Below are positions 56,901-64,000 of a stretch of 64,000 nt of DNA, one piece after another. The position numbers and the translations under genes are program-made. Under the pieces are notes generated by a model. The model did not search any database. It worked only from the letters and a program-made list of their open reading frames with translations, and was not told where the DNA came from. Every line of letters begins with the position of its first letter. Position 1 is the stretch's first letter. The stretch is from positions 992,001 through 1,056,000 of the forward strand of contig NZ_CP141588.1 of the NCBI RefSeq assembly GCF_035594035.1, given 5' to 3'. The DNA is from Sphingomonas sp. LY54. GTDB lineage: Bacteria > Pseudomonadota > Alphaproteobacteria > Sphingomonadales > Sphingomonadaceae.

Positions 56901-58128
56901 GGCGGCCGCGCCCTTCGGCGCGAACGTCGTCGAAGCCGGTATCGTCGAAGGCGACGTGCGGCGAGGTCAGGCGATAGGTGAAGCCCGCGCGCTTGAACGG
57001 ACCGTCGAGCAACACCGTCAGCCGGACGTCGCGGCCGCTCATGTTGGGGAACAGGGCCTTGGGCTGCAGCAATTCGGCGCCGACGCGGACGTCATCGAAG
57101 CCGCTGCGGGCGAGGTCGATCACGCCCTTGCTCTCGACCCGCAGGGCCTGCGAGCGCAGCGACAGCGCCCCGTCGAGCCGCCGGTCGACGAGCGTGGCGT
57201 GCGCGTTGACCAGGATCGCCGGCGCGGAAAGGCGCATCAGCTTGCCCTTCAGGAACTGCGCCGGCGCAAGCTCGCCCGACAGGCGGTAGCGGCCCTTTTC
57301 GGCCTTCAGCGCGAAATCGGCGGCGCGCTGGCCCGAGAGATCGAGCCGCGCGGTGCCGGCCCAGGCGCTCCAGCTGCCGTCGCCCGCAATCTGCAGGGCG
57401 ATCGGCCGCTTGGTGCCGAGGATCGCGCCAACCACGCCGTTTTCCGGCGCCGCTAGCCGTACGTCGAGATCGAAGTGGTCGCGGTCGGGCTCGGCATCGA
57501 GCAGCAGGCTAAGTTCGTCGCCACCGCCGCGCACCTTGGCCTTGAGGTCGACCAGGGCGCGGCCGGAGCGTATGTCGGCCTCGCCGGTGACGCGCGCGAT
57601 CCGCACCTCGCCGGTGACCGCTTTCTCGAACCGGAGCTGCGCGATTTCCAGCCGCCCGATGCGAATGTCGAAACCGGGCAGGATCGGCCGCGGCTCCTCG
57701 CTCGGGATCAGCTTGGGAAGGCGGTGCAGCACGACCAGCTCGGAGGTCAGATCGTCGACCACCAGCCGGTTGGTGAGCCAGGCGATCGGCTGCCAGTCCA
57801 TCTCGATGCGGGGGGATTCGAGAAACAGCCCGTCGGGATCGTAGGCGCGCACGTCGATCAGCTGCGTGTCGCCCCAGATCGACCCCTCGATCCGGCCGAT
57901 CCGGACCTTGAGCCCCGACGAGGGGCTGAGCGCGGCGATGCGATCGGCGAGGAAGCGGTGCCCGGCGTCGGTGTCGAGGAAGGCGAGCAGGCCGGCGAAG
58001 GCCAATGCGAGCGCGACCAGCAGCCCGACCACCCCTTTGGCGAGCGACGACGCCCAGCGTCCCCGCCGGCGGCGGACGGGCGGCTCGCCTTCCGCCCCGG
58101 CGATCGGCGCGGGCGCCTGGTCGGCCAT
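53917..58128 (-). CDS. tamB: Translocation and assembly module protein TamB
   Basis: A 1403-residue protein anchored by one N-terminal helix (VGLLVALALAFAGLLAFL, about residues 32-49) with the rest periplasmic. The body has long runs of short amphipathic beta strands typical of the beta-groove lipid-transfer superfamily, and the C-terminal TamB/DUF490 domain (about 1100-1403) contains GLGINSEWGTDLKIAGTV, FDLERGTIRFQGESPINPLLDI and RVYVEVITDGRGYSATQVEYQITRWLSL. It bridges the inner membrane and outer-membrane TamA. Overlaps tamA by one base (TGATG). Confidence 0.92.
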   Translation of the reverse strand: MADQAPAPIAGAEGEPPVRRRRGRWASSLAKGVVGLLVALALAFAGLLAFLDTDAGHRFLADRIAALSPSSGLKVRIGRIEGSIWGDTQLIDVRAYDPDGLFLESPRIEMDWQPIAWLTNRLVVDDLTSELVVLHRLPKLIPSEEPRPILPGFDIRIGRLEIAQLRFEKAVTGEVRIARVTGEADIRSGRALVDLKAKVRGGGDELSLLLDAEPDRDHFDLDVRLAAPENGVVGAILGTKRPIALQIAGDGSWSAWAGTARLDLSGQRAADFALKAEKGRYRLSGELAPAQFLKGKLMRLSAPAILVNAHATLVDRRLDGALSLRSQALRVESKGVIDLARSGFDDVRVGAELLQPKALFPNMSGRDVRLTVLLDGPFKRAGFTYRLTSPHVAFDDTGFDDVRAEGRGRLSDPPVTVPLRLFARRVTGVGDVAGGILANLSVDGVLKVTGKRLTGEGMTLSSDKLKGKVSVFVDLTEGGTYQVILSGGLTRYLIPGLGVVDVTSELKIVEGPGGKGTIVTGKGRAWVRRFDNGFLAGLSGGLPQIETDLVRGTDKILHFRNLRLTGPSIAIQGNGLRRNDGTFLFEGTGRQAKYGPFTIRLDGRIDRPKMTIRLQRPNDAMGLADVLLNLDPNAQGFAYRAEGQSHLGPFQSHGAILLPQGQPALIQIAALQLSGTTASGTLRADPGGFSGTLAVAGGGLDGQLAFSPVGDVQRIEAHLTANDARFAGATPLTIRRGKLDGVILLDPAGTSVEATMSARGLSRGGLSLARLDAQASMRGGTGRIRADIAGTRGRDFVFRTVADIAPGRVRLTGGGTVDRRPIELSEPAVLTQTEDGWRLSPTALTFAGGNATVSGLFGKDANELNARMERMPLTVLDIGWPRLGLGGIASGTVSYREPKGDGAPTGDANLRVRGLTRAGLVLSSRPVDIGLVAKLDGRNAAMRAIAVSEGRTIGRAQARISPVGTSGSLAERLTRAPLFAQLRYNGPADTLWRLTGLEMLDLSGPVAVGADARGTIDNPQIRGSVRTSGARLESAVSGTVIENIQASGRFGGSRLVIDSFAGTTKKDGRVRGRGTFDLAAANGFGMDIALETQAAQLIDRDDLKAQVTGPLTIRSDGSGGTIAGDLALVSGSFRLGSATAAAQVARIPVRELNRPDDEAPAPRPVRPWALDLKVRGDKRLTVTGLGINSEWGTDLKIAGTVTAPRITGEAELVRGTYDFAGRRFDLERGTIRFQGESPINPLLDIVAEGGVQGLNATIRVTGRGQKPEIAFTSTPALPEDELLSRLLFGTSITNLSAPEALQLAAAVASLNDTGGGLDPINAVRTATGLDRLRILPADISTGQGTSIAAGKYIGRRVYVEVITDGRGYSATQVEYQITRWLSLLSSISTIGRESVNVRVSKDY

Positions 58129-60095
58129 CAGAAGGCCTGGCCCAGCGAGACGTAAACCGCGATTCGGTCGTCGCCGCTGCGCCGGTTGAGCGGCGTGCCG
58201 ACATCGACCCGGATCGGGCCGAAATTGGTGTGGTAGCGCACGCCGAGGCCGGCGCCGAAGCGGAGATGGTCGATCTCCGGCAGCGGCGACGTGTAGATGT
58301 TGCCGGCGTCGATGAACGGCACGATCCCGAAATTGCCGACCCGGACCCGCGCCTCGAGCGCGAACTCGGCAAGGCTGCGGCCACCGATCGGATCGTCGAA
58401 GATCGGGTCGCGCGGCCCGAGCTTCTGGAAGCCGTAGCCGCGCACCGATCCGCCACCGCCGGCGTAGAAGCGGCGCGACGGCGCGATGCGGTCCCGGCTG
58501 GCGCCGAAGATCGTGCCGAGCCGCGCCCGCCCGGCGATCGTCACCGTGTCGGAAACCGGCTGGTAGAAGCTGCCGTCGAGCTGGACCCGCGAATAGCCGA
58601 ACGTGCCGTCCTGCAGCGACGCTTCGGGCGAGAAGCGCCCCGACAGGCGGAAGCCGCGGGTCGGATCGAGCAGGTCGTTCGAGCCGTCATAGGAGAGGCT
58701 CGCCGGCAGCGCGCCGATCAGGAAGGTGCGCCGTCGCGTCGTGCCGCTGTCGATGTCGACGTCGCGTTCGTCCGAAGCGATCAGATCGGCGCCGAGCGAC
58801 CAGGTCCATTTCTTCTGCCAGATGATGTTGCTGCGGCGCTCGATCCCGGCGCCCAGCAGGAAGGTGCGGGCGTCATAGGCATTGCGCTCGACATGGCTGG
58901 CCGCCGCTTGCGCGGTCAGCACCTGGTCGCGCTTGCGGAAATTGTTGCGGCGCAGGGTGGCGGAGATGAGCTGCTCGCGCGTGCCGGCGACGCCGCGGAA
59001 GGTGACGGCGCCTTCTGGGCGGATCAGGTTGCGGTGCTGCCAGCTCGCCTCGACCCGGACGCCCTCGCCGGTGCCGTAGCCGGCCGCGCCGGCGATGGTC
59101 CGCATCGGCGCCGGCTCCAGCGCGACGGCGATGTCGACCGTCTTGGTCGCGGGATCGTCGATCGGCCGCAGGCTGACCGACGAGACGATGCCGGTGGCGA
59201 CCAGGGCCCGACGCAGATCCTCGAGCAACGGCTGTTCGTAGCGGTCGCCCGGATCGAACCGAGCGATGCGCTGGATATGCTTGGCGGAGAACAGCCGATC
59301 GCCTTCGACGACGATGCGCCCGAACTGCCGCGCGCCTTTCGGTTCGACCGGCAGCACCAGCGTCGCCGTGCGCGTTTCGTGGTCGACGGCGATGTCGAGC
59401 TTGCCGACATCGGCGAACGCATAGCCGCGCTTGCCCAGCTCGATCCGGAGCGCCGCCTCGCCGGTCGTCACGTCGGCGGCGTTGACCGGCTCGCCTTCCT
59501 CGACCCCGAACGCCTGCCGCAACGCGGCTTCGTCCTCGCCTGCCCCCTCGATCCCGGGCAGGCGGACTTCGGCGAAGCGATATTGCGGGCCCGGCTCGGC
59601 CTCGAGCGTCACCTGCGCCACATTGGCCGCCGCGCCTGCTTCGACACGGGTGCGCACGAGCGCGTCATAGTAGCCCCAGGCCCGCAGCAATTCGCTCAGT
59701 AGGTCGGCGTCGGCGCGCGCGCGCCGATCGATCTGGGCGGCGTTGGCAGTGTCGTCCGCATCCTGCTCGAGCGCGGACAATTGCTTGAACTGGAGGAGAA
59801 GCGCCTCTGACCCGACGCCCTCCAGCCCTTCGATCCGCACGGTGTAGCGGCGCTCGCTCGCCGCATCGGCGATGCTGGTATCGGGCGCATCGGCGATCTC
59901 GCCCGGCTCCTCTTCCATATCCGGCCATTCGACGCCGAGGTCGGGCATCGGAGCGAGCGGCGCCGAAGGGTCGAGCGGCTGGTCAAGCTCGTCCAAGCCG
60001 CTGCTCTCCTGCGCTCGCGCCGGATGATGGGTGAGAGTGAGGGCAGCGACGGCCAGAGCGGCCGCCACACGCCGCCCCGCAGCGACTTGCAACAT
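58128..60095 (-). CDS. tamA: Translocation and assembly module protein TamA
   Basis: A 655-residue outer-membrane protein. After a signal peptide (about 30 residues, VAAALAVAALTLTHHPARA) and an acidic linker come three POTRA-like modules (about 80-330), then a 16-strand Omp85/D15 barrel with the RGYGFQKLGPRDPIF conserved barrel loop and the terminal phenylalanine (SLGQAF) used for BAM insertion. With TamB it assembles or supplies lipid to the outer membrane. Confidence 0.93.
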   Translation of the reverse strand: MLQVAAGRRVAAALAVAALTLTHHPARAQESSGLDELDQPLDPSAPLAPMPDLGVEWPDMEEEPGEIADAPDTSIADAASERRYTVRIEGLEGVGSEALLLQFKQLSALEQDADDTANAAQIDRRARADADLLSELLRAWGYYDALVRTRVEAGAAANVAQVTLEAEPGPQYRFAEVRLPGIEGAGEDEAALRQAFGVEEGEPVNAADVTTGEAALRIELGKRGYAFADVGKLDIAVDHETRTATLVLPVEPKGARQFGRIVVEGDRLFSAKHIQRIARFDPGDRYEQPLLEDLRRALVATGIVSSVSLRPIDDPATKTVDIAVALEPAPMRTIAGAAGYGTGEGVRVEASWQHRNLIRPEGAVTFRGVAGTREQLISATLRRNNFRKRDQVLTAQAAASHVERNAYDARTFLLGAGIERRSNIIWQKKWTWSLGADLIASDERDVDIDSGTTRRRTFLIGALPASLSYDGSNDLLDPTRGFRLSGRFSPEASLQDGTFGYSRVQLDGSFYQPVSDTVTIAGRARLGTIFGASRDRIAPSRRFYAGGGGSVRGYGFQKLGPRDPIFDDPIGGRSLAEFALEARVRVGNFGIVPFIDAGNIYTSPLPEIDHLRFGAGLGVRYHTNFGPIRVDVGTPLNRRSGDDRIAVYVSLGQAF

Positions 60096-60154
60096 AAAGC
60101 GAAATCTAGCCGGGGGCGGAGCGCTCCGCCAGCGGGATTATAAGGGCGTTAACC

Positions 60155-60424
60155 CTAGTGGACCGTGTCCGTCACGTCTTCGCCACGGAGCATCGTGATC
60201 GCGCGCTCGATCTGCCGCCAATGGCAGAAATGGATGACGTTGCCGAGCGTCCGGCTGCGGTCGGCCCGGTCGGCCGCCTCCGTCTGCGCGAGCTCGCCAT
60301 AATGCTGCATCAATTCGGTCGCTTCGGCCAATGCCGCGCGATCCACATGGATATGCTCTCGCAAGAGGTCCCCGCATCTTGTGTTCTTAGCGTCCGCTTT
60401 GCGTCTAGCCCGCCCGGGTTTCAA
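60155..60424 (-). CDS. Small conserved-type hypothetical protein
   Basis: An 89-residue protein. The helical segment HVDRAALAEATELMQHYGELAQTEAADRADRSR followed by GNVIHFCHWRQIERAITMLRGE resembles a family I associate with sphingomonads (Cys/His/Trp near the C-terminus). No domain is known to me. Several upstream starts exist, so the N-terminus is uncertain; the conserved part begins at about residue 26. Confidence 0.62.
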   Translation of the reverse strand: MKPGRARRKADAKNTRCGDLLREHIHVDRAALAEATELMQHYGELAQTEAADRADRSRTLGNVIHFCHWRQIERAITMLRGEDVTDTVH

Positions 60425-60505
60425 AATGGCGCACCGGCTGGGTCAACGCGATCTTCACCATCCAGGGGCTGGCATCGCGGGCGGCGACCTGCCAAAGGAC
60501 CGCGC

Positions 60506-60682
60506 ATGAACGCACCCCAGTCCAACCGCACCCAGGCCGGCGGCTTCCTCATTGCTGCCAGCGTCATCGTCGGCTCCGTCGCGGGCATGATCGTCGGCCA
60601 GCCGAGCGCCGGCTTCGTCGTCGGCCTCGCCACCGGCGTGATCCTCGCCGTGGTGCTGTGGCGGCGGGATCGGCGCCGCTAG
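60506..60682 (+). CDS. Small two-helix membrane protein
   Basis: A 58-residue protein with two hydrophobic helices (GGFLIAASVIVGSVAGMIVG and AGFVVGLATGVILAVVLW) and a basic C-terminus (RRDRRR). ATG 60506 has AAAGGA upstream. Family members of this length with this topology are common hypothetical proteins; function unknown. Tail-to-tail overlap of four bases with the S24 repressor gene. Confidence 0.7.
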   Translation: MNAPQSNRTQAGGFLIAASVIVGSVAGMIVGQPSAGFVVGLATGVILAVVLWRRDRRR

Positions 60683-61317
60683 GCGATCCTCCGCCCGGCC
60701 CACACCACGCGACCGACCACGTCAATCTCGTCGAGCGGACAATCGGGCCAGCTCGGATAGGCGGAATTGTCGCTGCTGATCGAAGCGGTCCGCGCGACCG
60801 GATTGACCGACAGCCTCTTCACCATCAGCGCATCCTCGATCCGTAGCACGTAGATGCCGTCGCGCAGCCGGCCCGCGACATCGCTGCGATCGACCATGAT
60901 CTCGTCGCCGTCGGCCAGGGTCGGGACCATCGAATCGCCCTCGACGCCGATGATCGAGAGCCCGCGCACGTCGCCCGCCCCAAGCCGTTTAAGCCATTGG
61001 GAATCGAAGGCGAAATGGGATTTCGCGCGCTCGTCGCCGGGCAGCGCGCCCGGCCCCGCCGACGCGCCCAACTCCAGATGCGGGACGATCACATGGCCGG
61101 CCGCGTCGGCTGAAGCCGGCTGGCCGCCAAGCCTTTCCTCCGGCACGCCGAAATAGCGCGCGAGGATGCGCCGGTCCTCCTCCGCGAGGGTCCTGGGCGT
61201 GCCGCGCTTGATGAACTGCTGCACATAAGCGGCGTTGCGGCCGATCAGCCGCGATAGCGAGGCATAATCCTCGCCTCGCTCCCTGATGAGGCGCTCCAAT
61301 TCTGCGCGCGCGTCCAT
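60679..61317 (-). CDS. S24-type (LexA/cI-like) transcriptional repressor
   Basis: A 212-residue repressor. An N-terminal HTH (about 1-60: LIRERGEDYASLSRLIGRNAAYVQQFIKRG) is followed by an Ala87-Gly88 pair in a linker suitable for self-cleavage and an S24 peptidase-like domain with catalytic Ser129 (GDSMVPTL) and Lys167 (MVKRLS). Such proteins are inactivated by RecA-assisted cleavage or act as stable repressors. It is divergent from a small HTH gene, with a palindrome array in between. Confidence 0.9.
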   Translation of the reverse strand: MDARAELERLIRERGEDYASLSRLIGRNAAYVQQFIKRGTPRTLAEEDRRILARYFGVPEERLGGQPASADAAGHVIVPHLELGASAGPGALPGDERAKSHFAFDSQWLKRLGAGDVRGLSIIGVEGDSMVPTLADGDEIMVDRSDVAGRLRDGIYVLRIEDALMVKRLSVNPVARTASISSDNSAYPSWPDCPLDEIDVVGRVVWAGRRIA

Positions 61318-61324
61318 TCTTCGA

Positions 61325-61358
61325 TCCTATCATAGGAATTTTCCTAGACAAGTAGGAA
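61325..61358. promoter_or_regulatory. Operator array of TAGGAA/TTCCTA half-sites
   Basis: Four inverted half-sites: TCCTAT (61325), TAGGAA (61333), TTCCTA (61341) and TAGGAA (61353). They form TCCTAT-C-ATAGGA, TAGGAA-TT-TTCCTA and TTCCTA-N6-TAGGAA palindromes, immediately upstream of the S24 repressor start and about 54 bases ahead of the HTH gene. This is the expected architecture for a repressor controlling a divergent promoter pair. Confidence 0.75.
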
Positions 61359-61411
61359 ATCTCCTTCGATTGTGAACATAGCGAGAACATTCGAGTCGGA
61401 AGGAGAGACAG

Positions 61412-61609
61412 ATGCACCTGCTGCAGCGCGTGGAGAGCCATCTCAGAAAGACCGGCATGACCGCCACCGGATTCGGACGCACGGCGCTCAACGACCCACG
61501 CCTGGTCCACGACCTGCGCCGGGGCCGCGAGCTCCGCCCCCGCACCGCCGCCCGCATCTGCGCTTTCATCGATGAACGCGAGCAGGGAGGCACGCTATGC
61601 GGCCGCTGA
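61412..61609 (+). CDS. Small HTH-type DNA-binding protein
   Basis: A 65-residue basic protein. MHLLQRVESHLRKTGMTATG, FGRTALNDPRLVHDLRRGREL and TAARICAFID read as three to four helices with a lambda-repressor-like turn (TGFGRTALNDPRLVHDLRRG). It overlaps the next ORF by 13 bases. Similar small HTH proteins sit with S24 repressors in sphingomonads. Probable transcription switch partner. Confidence 0.68.
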   Translation: MHLLQRVESHLRKTGMTATGFGRTALNDPRLVHDLRRGRELRPRTAARICAFIDEREQGGTLCGR

Positions 61610-61935
61610 TCAACGACGCCACCAGCGCCCTGCTGCGCGCGGTCTGCGCGCGGATCGAGCGAGTCGACCGCATCGTGTTCGAGGAGATCGTCAGCCGCCA
61701 GTGGGCAAGCGCCACCTTCACCGGGGCGCGGCACGACCTCACCTTCCGGCTGGAGGGGCCGAATGCTTGGGCATCGGCCGACTCGTTCCTGGATAATCTC
61801 GAAAGCGCGGAGTTTGCGCTGCGCGGCCACATCCTCGCCGACATCGCCCTGGTTTCGGAGGAACGGTTCGCCGATCCGGCGGGCGACCCGCGGACGCGCC
61901 TGCGGATTGAGGCGCTGACCGTCGAGGACGCCTAG
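61597..61935 (+). CDS. Hypothetical protein downstream of small HTH gene
   Basis: A 112-residue cytosolic protein starting within the end of the HTH gene. Features: helical N-terminus (LINDATSALLRAVCARIERVDRIVFEEIVSRQ), mixed alpha/beta C-terminus (ALRGHILADIALVSEERF). I know no family. Position in the S24-HTH cassette suggests it is the effector of that switch, but this is inference. Confidence 0.6.
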   Translation: MRPLINDATSALLRAVCARIERVDRIVFEEIVSRQWASATFTGARHDLTFRLEGPNAWASADSFLDNLESAEFALRGHILADIALVSEERFADPAGDPRTRLRIEALTVEDA

Positions 61936-62768
61936 GGCCGGCGCGCGGCCATTTTCTGAAGGTCGTCGAGCGCGCTACGCAGCCGCGCGTCGACCGGATC
62001 GTCGAACGGGACCGCGTCGATGACGGGCTCGGCCGCGACGCGCGTCTCGCGCATCTGGCGGCGGAGCAGACCCTGCTCCAGCCGTTCCATCAGTTCGGGG
62101 ATGGTCGGCATGCGTTCGTCCGCGGCTACGGCTGCGGCCCCGGCATCGGGCGGGCAGGCGATCTCGTCTTCCGGATAGACTTCGGCCTCGGCGGCCTCCG
62201 GCTCCTCCTCATATGCCTCGACGTGCGGGATATCCTCGATCACCGGCTCAACCATCTCGGCTTCGGTGAGCTCGAGCCATTCCTCCGCTTCCTCGGCCTT
62301 TTCCACTTCCTCATCCGGTTCGGGCATCAGGAAGCGCGGCAGATCGGGCGTCTCGGCTTGGGCCGGCTCGCCAAGGTCCAGCCCGGCGAAGAGCGGCCGG
62401 CGCGACGGGGCGTCGGGGTGGAAATCTGCACGGCGCAGTCGCGGCGGATCGGCCGGCACTTCGGCCGACCGTGCCCGCACCGGCGCCTCGGAAGGGCGGC
62501 TGCCGATCGCGCGCAGCACCAGCCAGATCAGCACGAACGTTCCCAGCGCAGCGGCAACGATGACTGACAGGCGCGCGGTCTGGCCGAGCGGCGGTGCGGC
62601 GGCGGGCAGGATCGCGGACAGGCCGGTCCCGGCGATGGCGTCGGCGAAGAAGGCGTCGGGCATCGCATAAGCGACGAACGCAACCGACAAGGCGGCCAGC
62701 CCCGCCATGGGCAGATCGAGTGAGAAGCGCACGCCGCTCCCCCGCCTCACGATGCTTTTCGATGCCAT
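61932..62768 (-). CDS. Membrane protein with acidic cytosolic domain
   Basis: A 278-residue protein with two helices (about 18-40 and 67-87) followed by a strongly acidic region (about 150-220, many Glu and Asp in EVEKAEEAEEWLELTE) and a helical basic tail. It overlaps the glycosyltransferase gene by one base (TGATG type) on the same strand. No named family is recognised; a role in exopolysaccharide or envelope control is possible from its neighbour. Confidence 0.65.
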   Translation of the reverse strand: MASKSIVRRGSGVRFSLDLPMAGLAALSVAFVAYAMPDAFFADAIAGTGLSAILPAAAPPLGQTARLSVIVAAALGTFVLIWLVLRAIGSRPSEAPVRARSAEVPADPPRLRRADFHPDAPSRRPLFAGLDLGEPAQAETPDLPRFLMPEPDEEVEKAEEAEEWLELTEAEMVEPVIEDIPHVEAYEEEPEAAEAEVYPEDEIACPPDAGAAAVAADERMPTIPELMERLEQGLLRRQMRETRVAAEPVIDAVPFDDPVDARLRSALDDLQKMAARRP

Positions 62769-63970
62769 TACAAAGCCATGCCAGTCAGTTTCCGATAAGC
62801 GGGAGCATAATTGGAAATGTTCAATGACCAGTTACGATCGCGCTCGACGAAGGCGCGGGCCGTGTCCCGCCGCGCCTCCCAGCCGTTGCGCTCGCCCAGT
62901 AGCCCATCGAGCGCCGCTGCCAGGGCTGCAGGGTCGTCCGGCGGGAACAGGGTGCCGGTGACGCCGTCCTCGATCAGTTCGCGATGGCCGCCGACGTCCG
63001 ACGCCGCGACCAGCTTGCGCTGCGCCATCGCCTCGAGCGGCTTCAGCGGCGTCACCAGCTCGGTCAGCCGCATCGCCTTGCGCGGGTAAGCGAGGATGTC
63101 GATCAGCCCGTAATAAAGCTCGACCTGCTCGTGCGGCACGCGGCCGATGAAATGGATCCGTCCCGCCGCCGGCGATGCCGCGGCCTGCGCCTTCAGCGCC
63201 GCTTCCATCGGCCCGCCGCCGACCAGAAGCAGATGCGCGTCCGGACGCATTGCCACCAGAAGCGGCATCGCGGCGATCAGATCGTCGAGCCCTTCATAAT
63301 CGTAGAATGAGCCGATGAACCCGATCACGTCTGCGCCGTCCAGGCCGAGTTCCTCGGCGAAGTCACGGTCATAGGGCAAGGGCTGGCCGAACATGCCCAT
63401 GTCGACGCCGTTGGGCGAGACGAGAATCTTGTCGGCGTCGATGCCACGCGCGACCAGGTCGCGGCGCAGCCCCTCGCAGATCACGGCGACGGCGTCGGCC
63501 CGGCGAACCGCGTGCGTTTCAAGCAGGCGCGTCAGCCGATAGCGCAGCGACCCCTCGCGCCCGGTGCCGTTGCCGACCGCGGCATCCTCCCAAAAGGCGC
63601 GGATCTCGTAGAGCAGGGGCAGCTTCCGCTTCCGCGCCACACGCAGGGCGGCCAGCGCGGTCAGCACTGGCGAGTGGGCGTGCAACTGGTCCGGTTTCCA
63701 CTCCTCAGCCAGCCGGTCGAGCCGGTCGGCGAGCATCCGCACCTCGCGCAATTCGCGCAGCAAAGGCGGGCCGGACGCACGGCCGGGCGTCCGATAGAAG
63801 GTGATTCCGTCGATCACTTCCGGATCCGGGCCCGGCGCGGCGTGGCGCACGCCAGTCAGGCAGGCGACGTCCCAGCCCTGCGCAATCTGCGCCTTCAGGA
63901 TCGCGCGCGTCCGAAATGTATAGCCGCTGTGGAGCGGCAGGCTGTGATCCAGGACGTGGAGAATGCGCAT
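62768..63970 (-). CDS. XrtA/PEP-CTERM-associated glycosyltransferase, family 4
   Basis: A 400-residue GT-B enzyme. MRILHVLDHSLPLHSGYTFRTRAIL, GVRHAAPGPDPEVIDGITFYRT, YEIRAFWEDAAVGNGT, LVSPNGVDMGMF, PRKAMRLTELVTPLKPLEAMA and GTLFPPDDPAAL match the exosortase-system glycosyltransferase type found in the EPS loci of XrtA systems. It would add a sugar to an exopolysaccharide or glycan precursor. Start 63970 is chosen at the first conserved residue. Its locus continues beyond the right edge. Confidence 0.9.
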   Translation of the reverse strand: MRILHVLDHSLPLHSGYTFRTRAILKAQIAQGWDVACLTGVRHAAPGPDPEVIDGITFYRTPGRASGPPLLRELREVRMLADRLDRLAEEWKPDQLHAHSPVLTALAALRVARKRKLPLLYEIRAFWEDAAVGNGTGREGSLRYRLTRLLETHAVRRADAVAVICEGLRRDLVARGIDADKILVSPNGVDMGMFGQPLPYDRDFAEELGLDGADVIGFIGSFYDYEGLDDLIAAMPLLVAMRPDAHLLLVGGGPMEAALKAQAAASPAAGRIHFIGRVPHEQVELYYGLIDILAYPRKAMRLTELVTPLKPLEAMAQRKLVAASDVGGHRELIEDGVTGTLFPPDDPAALAAALDGLLGERNGWEARRDTARAFVERDRNWSLNISNYAPAYRKLTGMAL

Positions 63971-64000
63971 GGAGCGCGTTTGCCACATCGGGCTTAACGC

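Noticed and set aside
60679..61935. Prophage remnant around the S24 repressor
   Set aside because: No integrase, terminase, structural or tRNA attachment site is seen; the flanks are ordinary chromosomal genes.

Overview
The window reads as chromosomal DNA of a high-GC alphaproteobacterium, most likely from the order Sphingomonadales. The evidence is a CcrM-type GANTC methyltransferase next to rnhB, a transhydrogenase with a split alpha subunit, an aa3-oxidase subunit IV microprotein, ribosomal protein S9 with a long N-terminal extension, a TamA/TamB pair, an XrtA/PEP-CTERM-type glycosyltransferase at the right edge, and a palindromic dispersed repeat of the kind common in Sphingomonas genomes. 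All assignments come from reading the sequence; no database search was run. No insertion sequence, integrase, CRISPR array or rRNA was seen, so this looks like core chromosome with a few lineage-specific insertions.

Layout. 1-3.3 kb: a gene-poor AT-richer start, a small secreted protein and a secreted RTX serralysin-type metalloprotease. 3.5-10.2 kb: SLC13-like permease, glutathione transferase, MATE exporter, PilZ protein, a winged-helix regulator, tRNA-Val and a universal stress protein. 10.2-19.5 kb: XRE regulator and DUF6456 protein, periplasmic retropepsin-like protein, racemase, the pntB/pntA2/pntA1 block, cytochrome oxidase subunit IV, an orphan NtrC-type regulator, an SDR and a secreted protein. 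19.7-31.3 kb: CHASE2-EAL c-di-GMP phosphodiesterase, an isolated 29-codon gene, folP, ccrM, rnhB, thiD, DUF1272, glmM, a dicarboxylate symporter and a HerA-like ATPase. 31.3-38.7 kb: rplQ, rplM-rpsI, an orphan histidine kinase, tRNA-Gly, and a DUF4142/cupredoxin/folE/ECF-sigma block. 38.7-50.5 kb: an ABC exporter with an AttH/CrtC-like lipocalin, bioF-bioD-bioA, small proteins, map, glnB and glnA. 50.5-64 kb: small hydrophilic proteins, two transporters, tamB-tamA, an S24 repressor cassette, a membrane protein and the XrtA-type glycosyltransferase.

How the genes fit together. Nitrogen control is represented by glnB-glnA; folate synthesis by folP and folE; biotin by bioFDA; cell envelope by glmM, TamA/TamB and the glycosyltransferase; NADPH balance by PntAB.

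The most interesting non-coding signals are: a 152-bp cluster of eight GANTC sites in front of ccrM; two copies of the same bipartite promoter-like motif in the block that encodes the ECF sigma factor; a four-half-site operator array between the S24 repressor and a small divergent HTH gene; and a compact promoter-SD-ORF-terminator unit for a 29-residue peptide.
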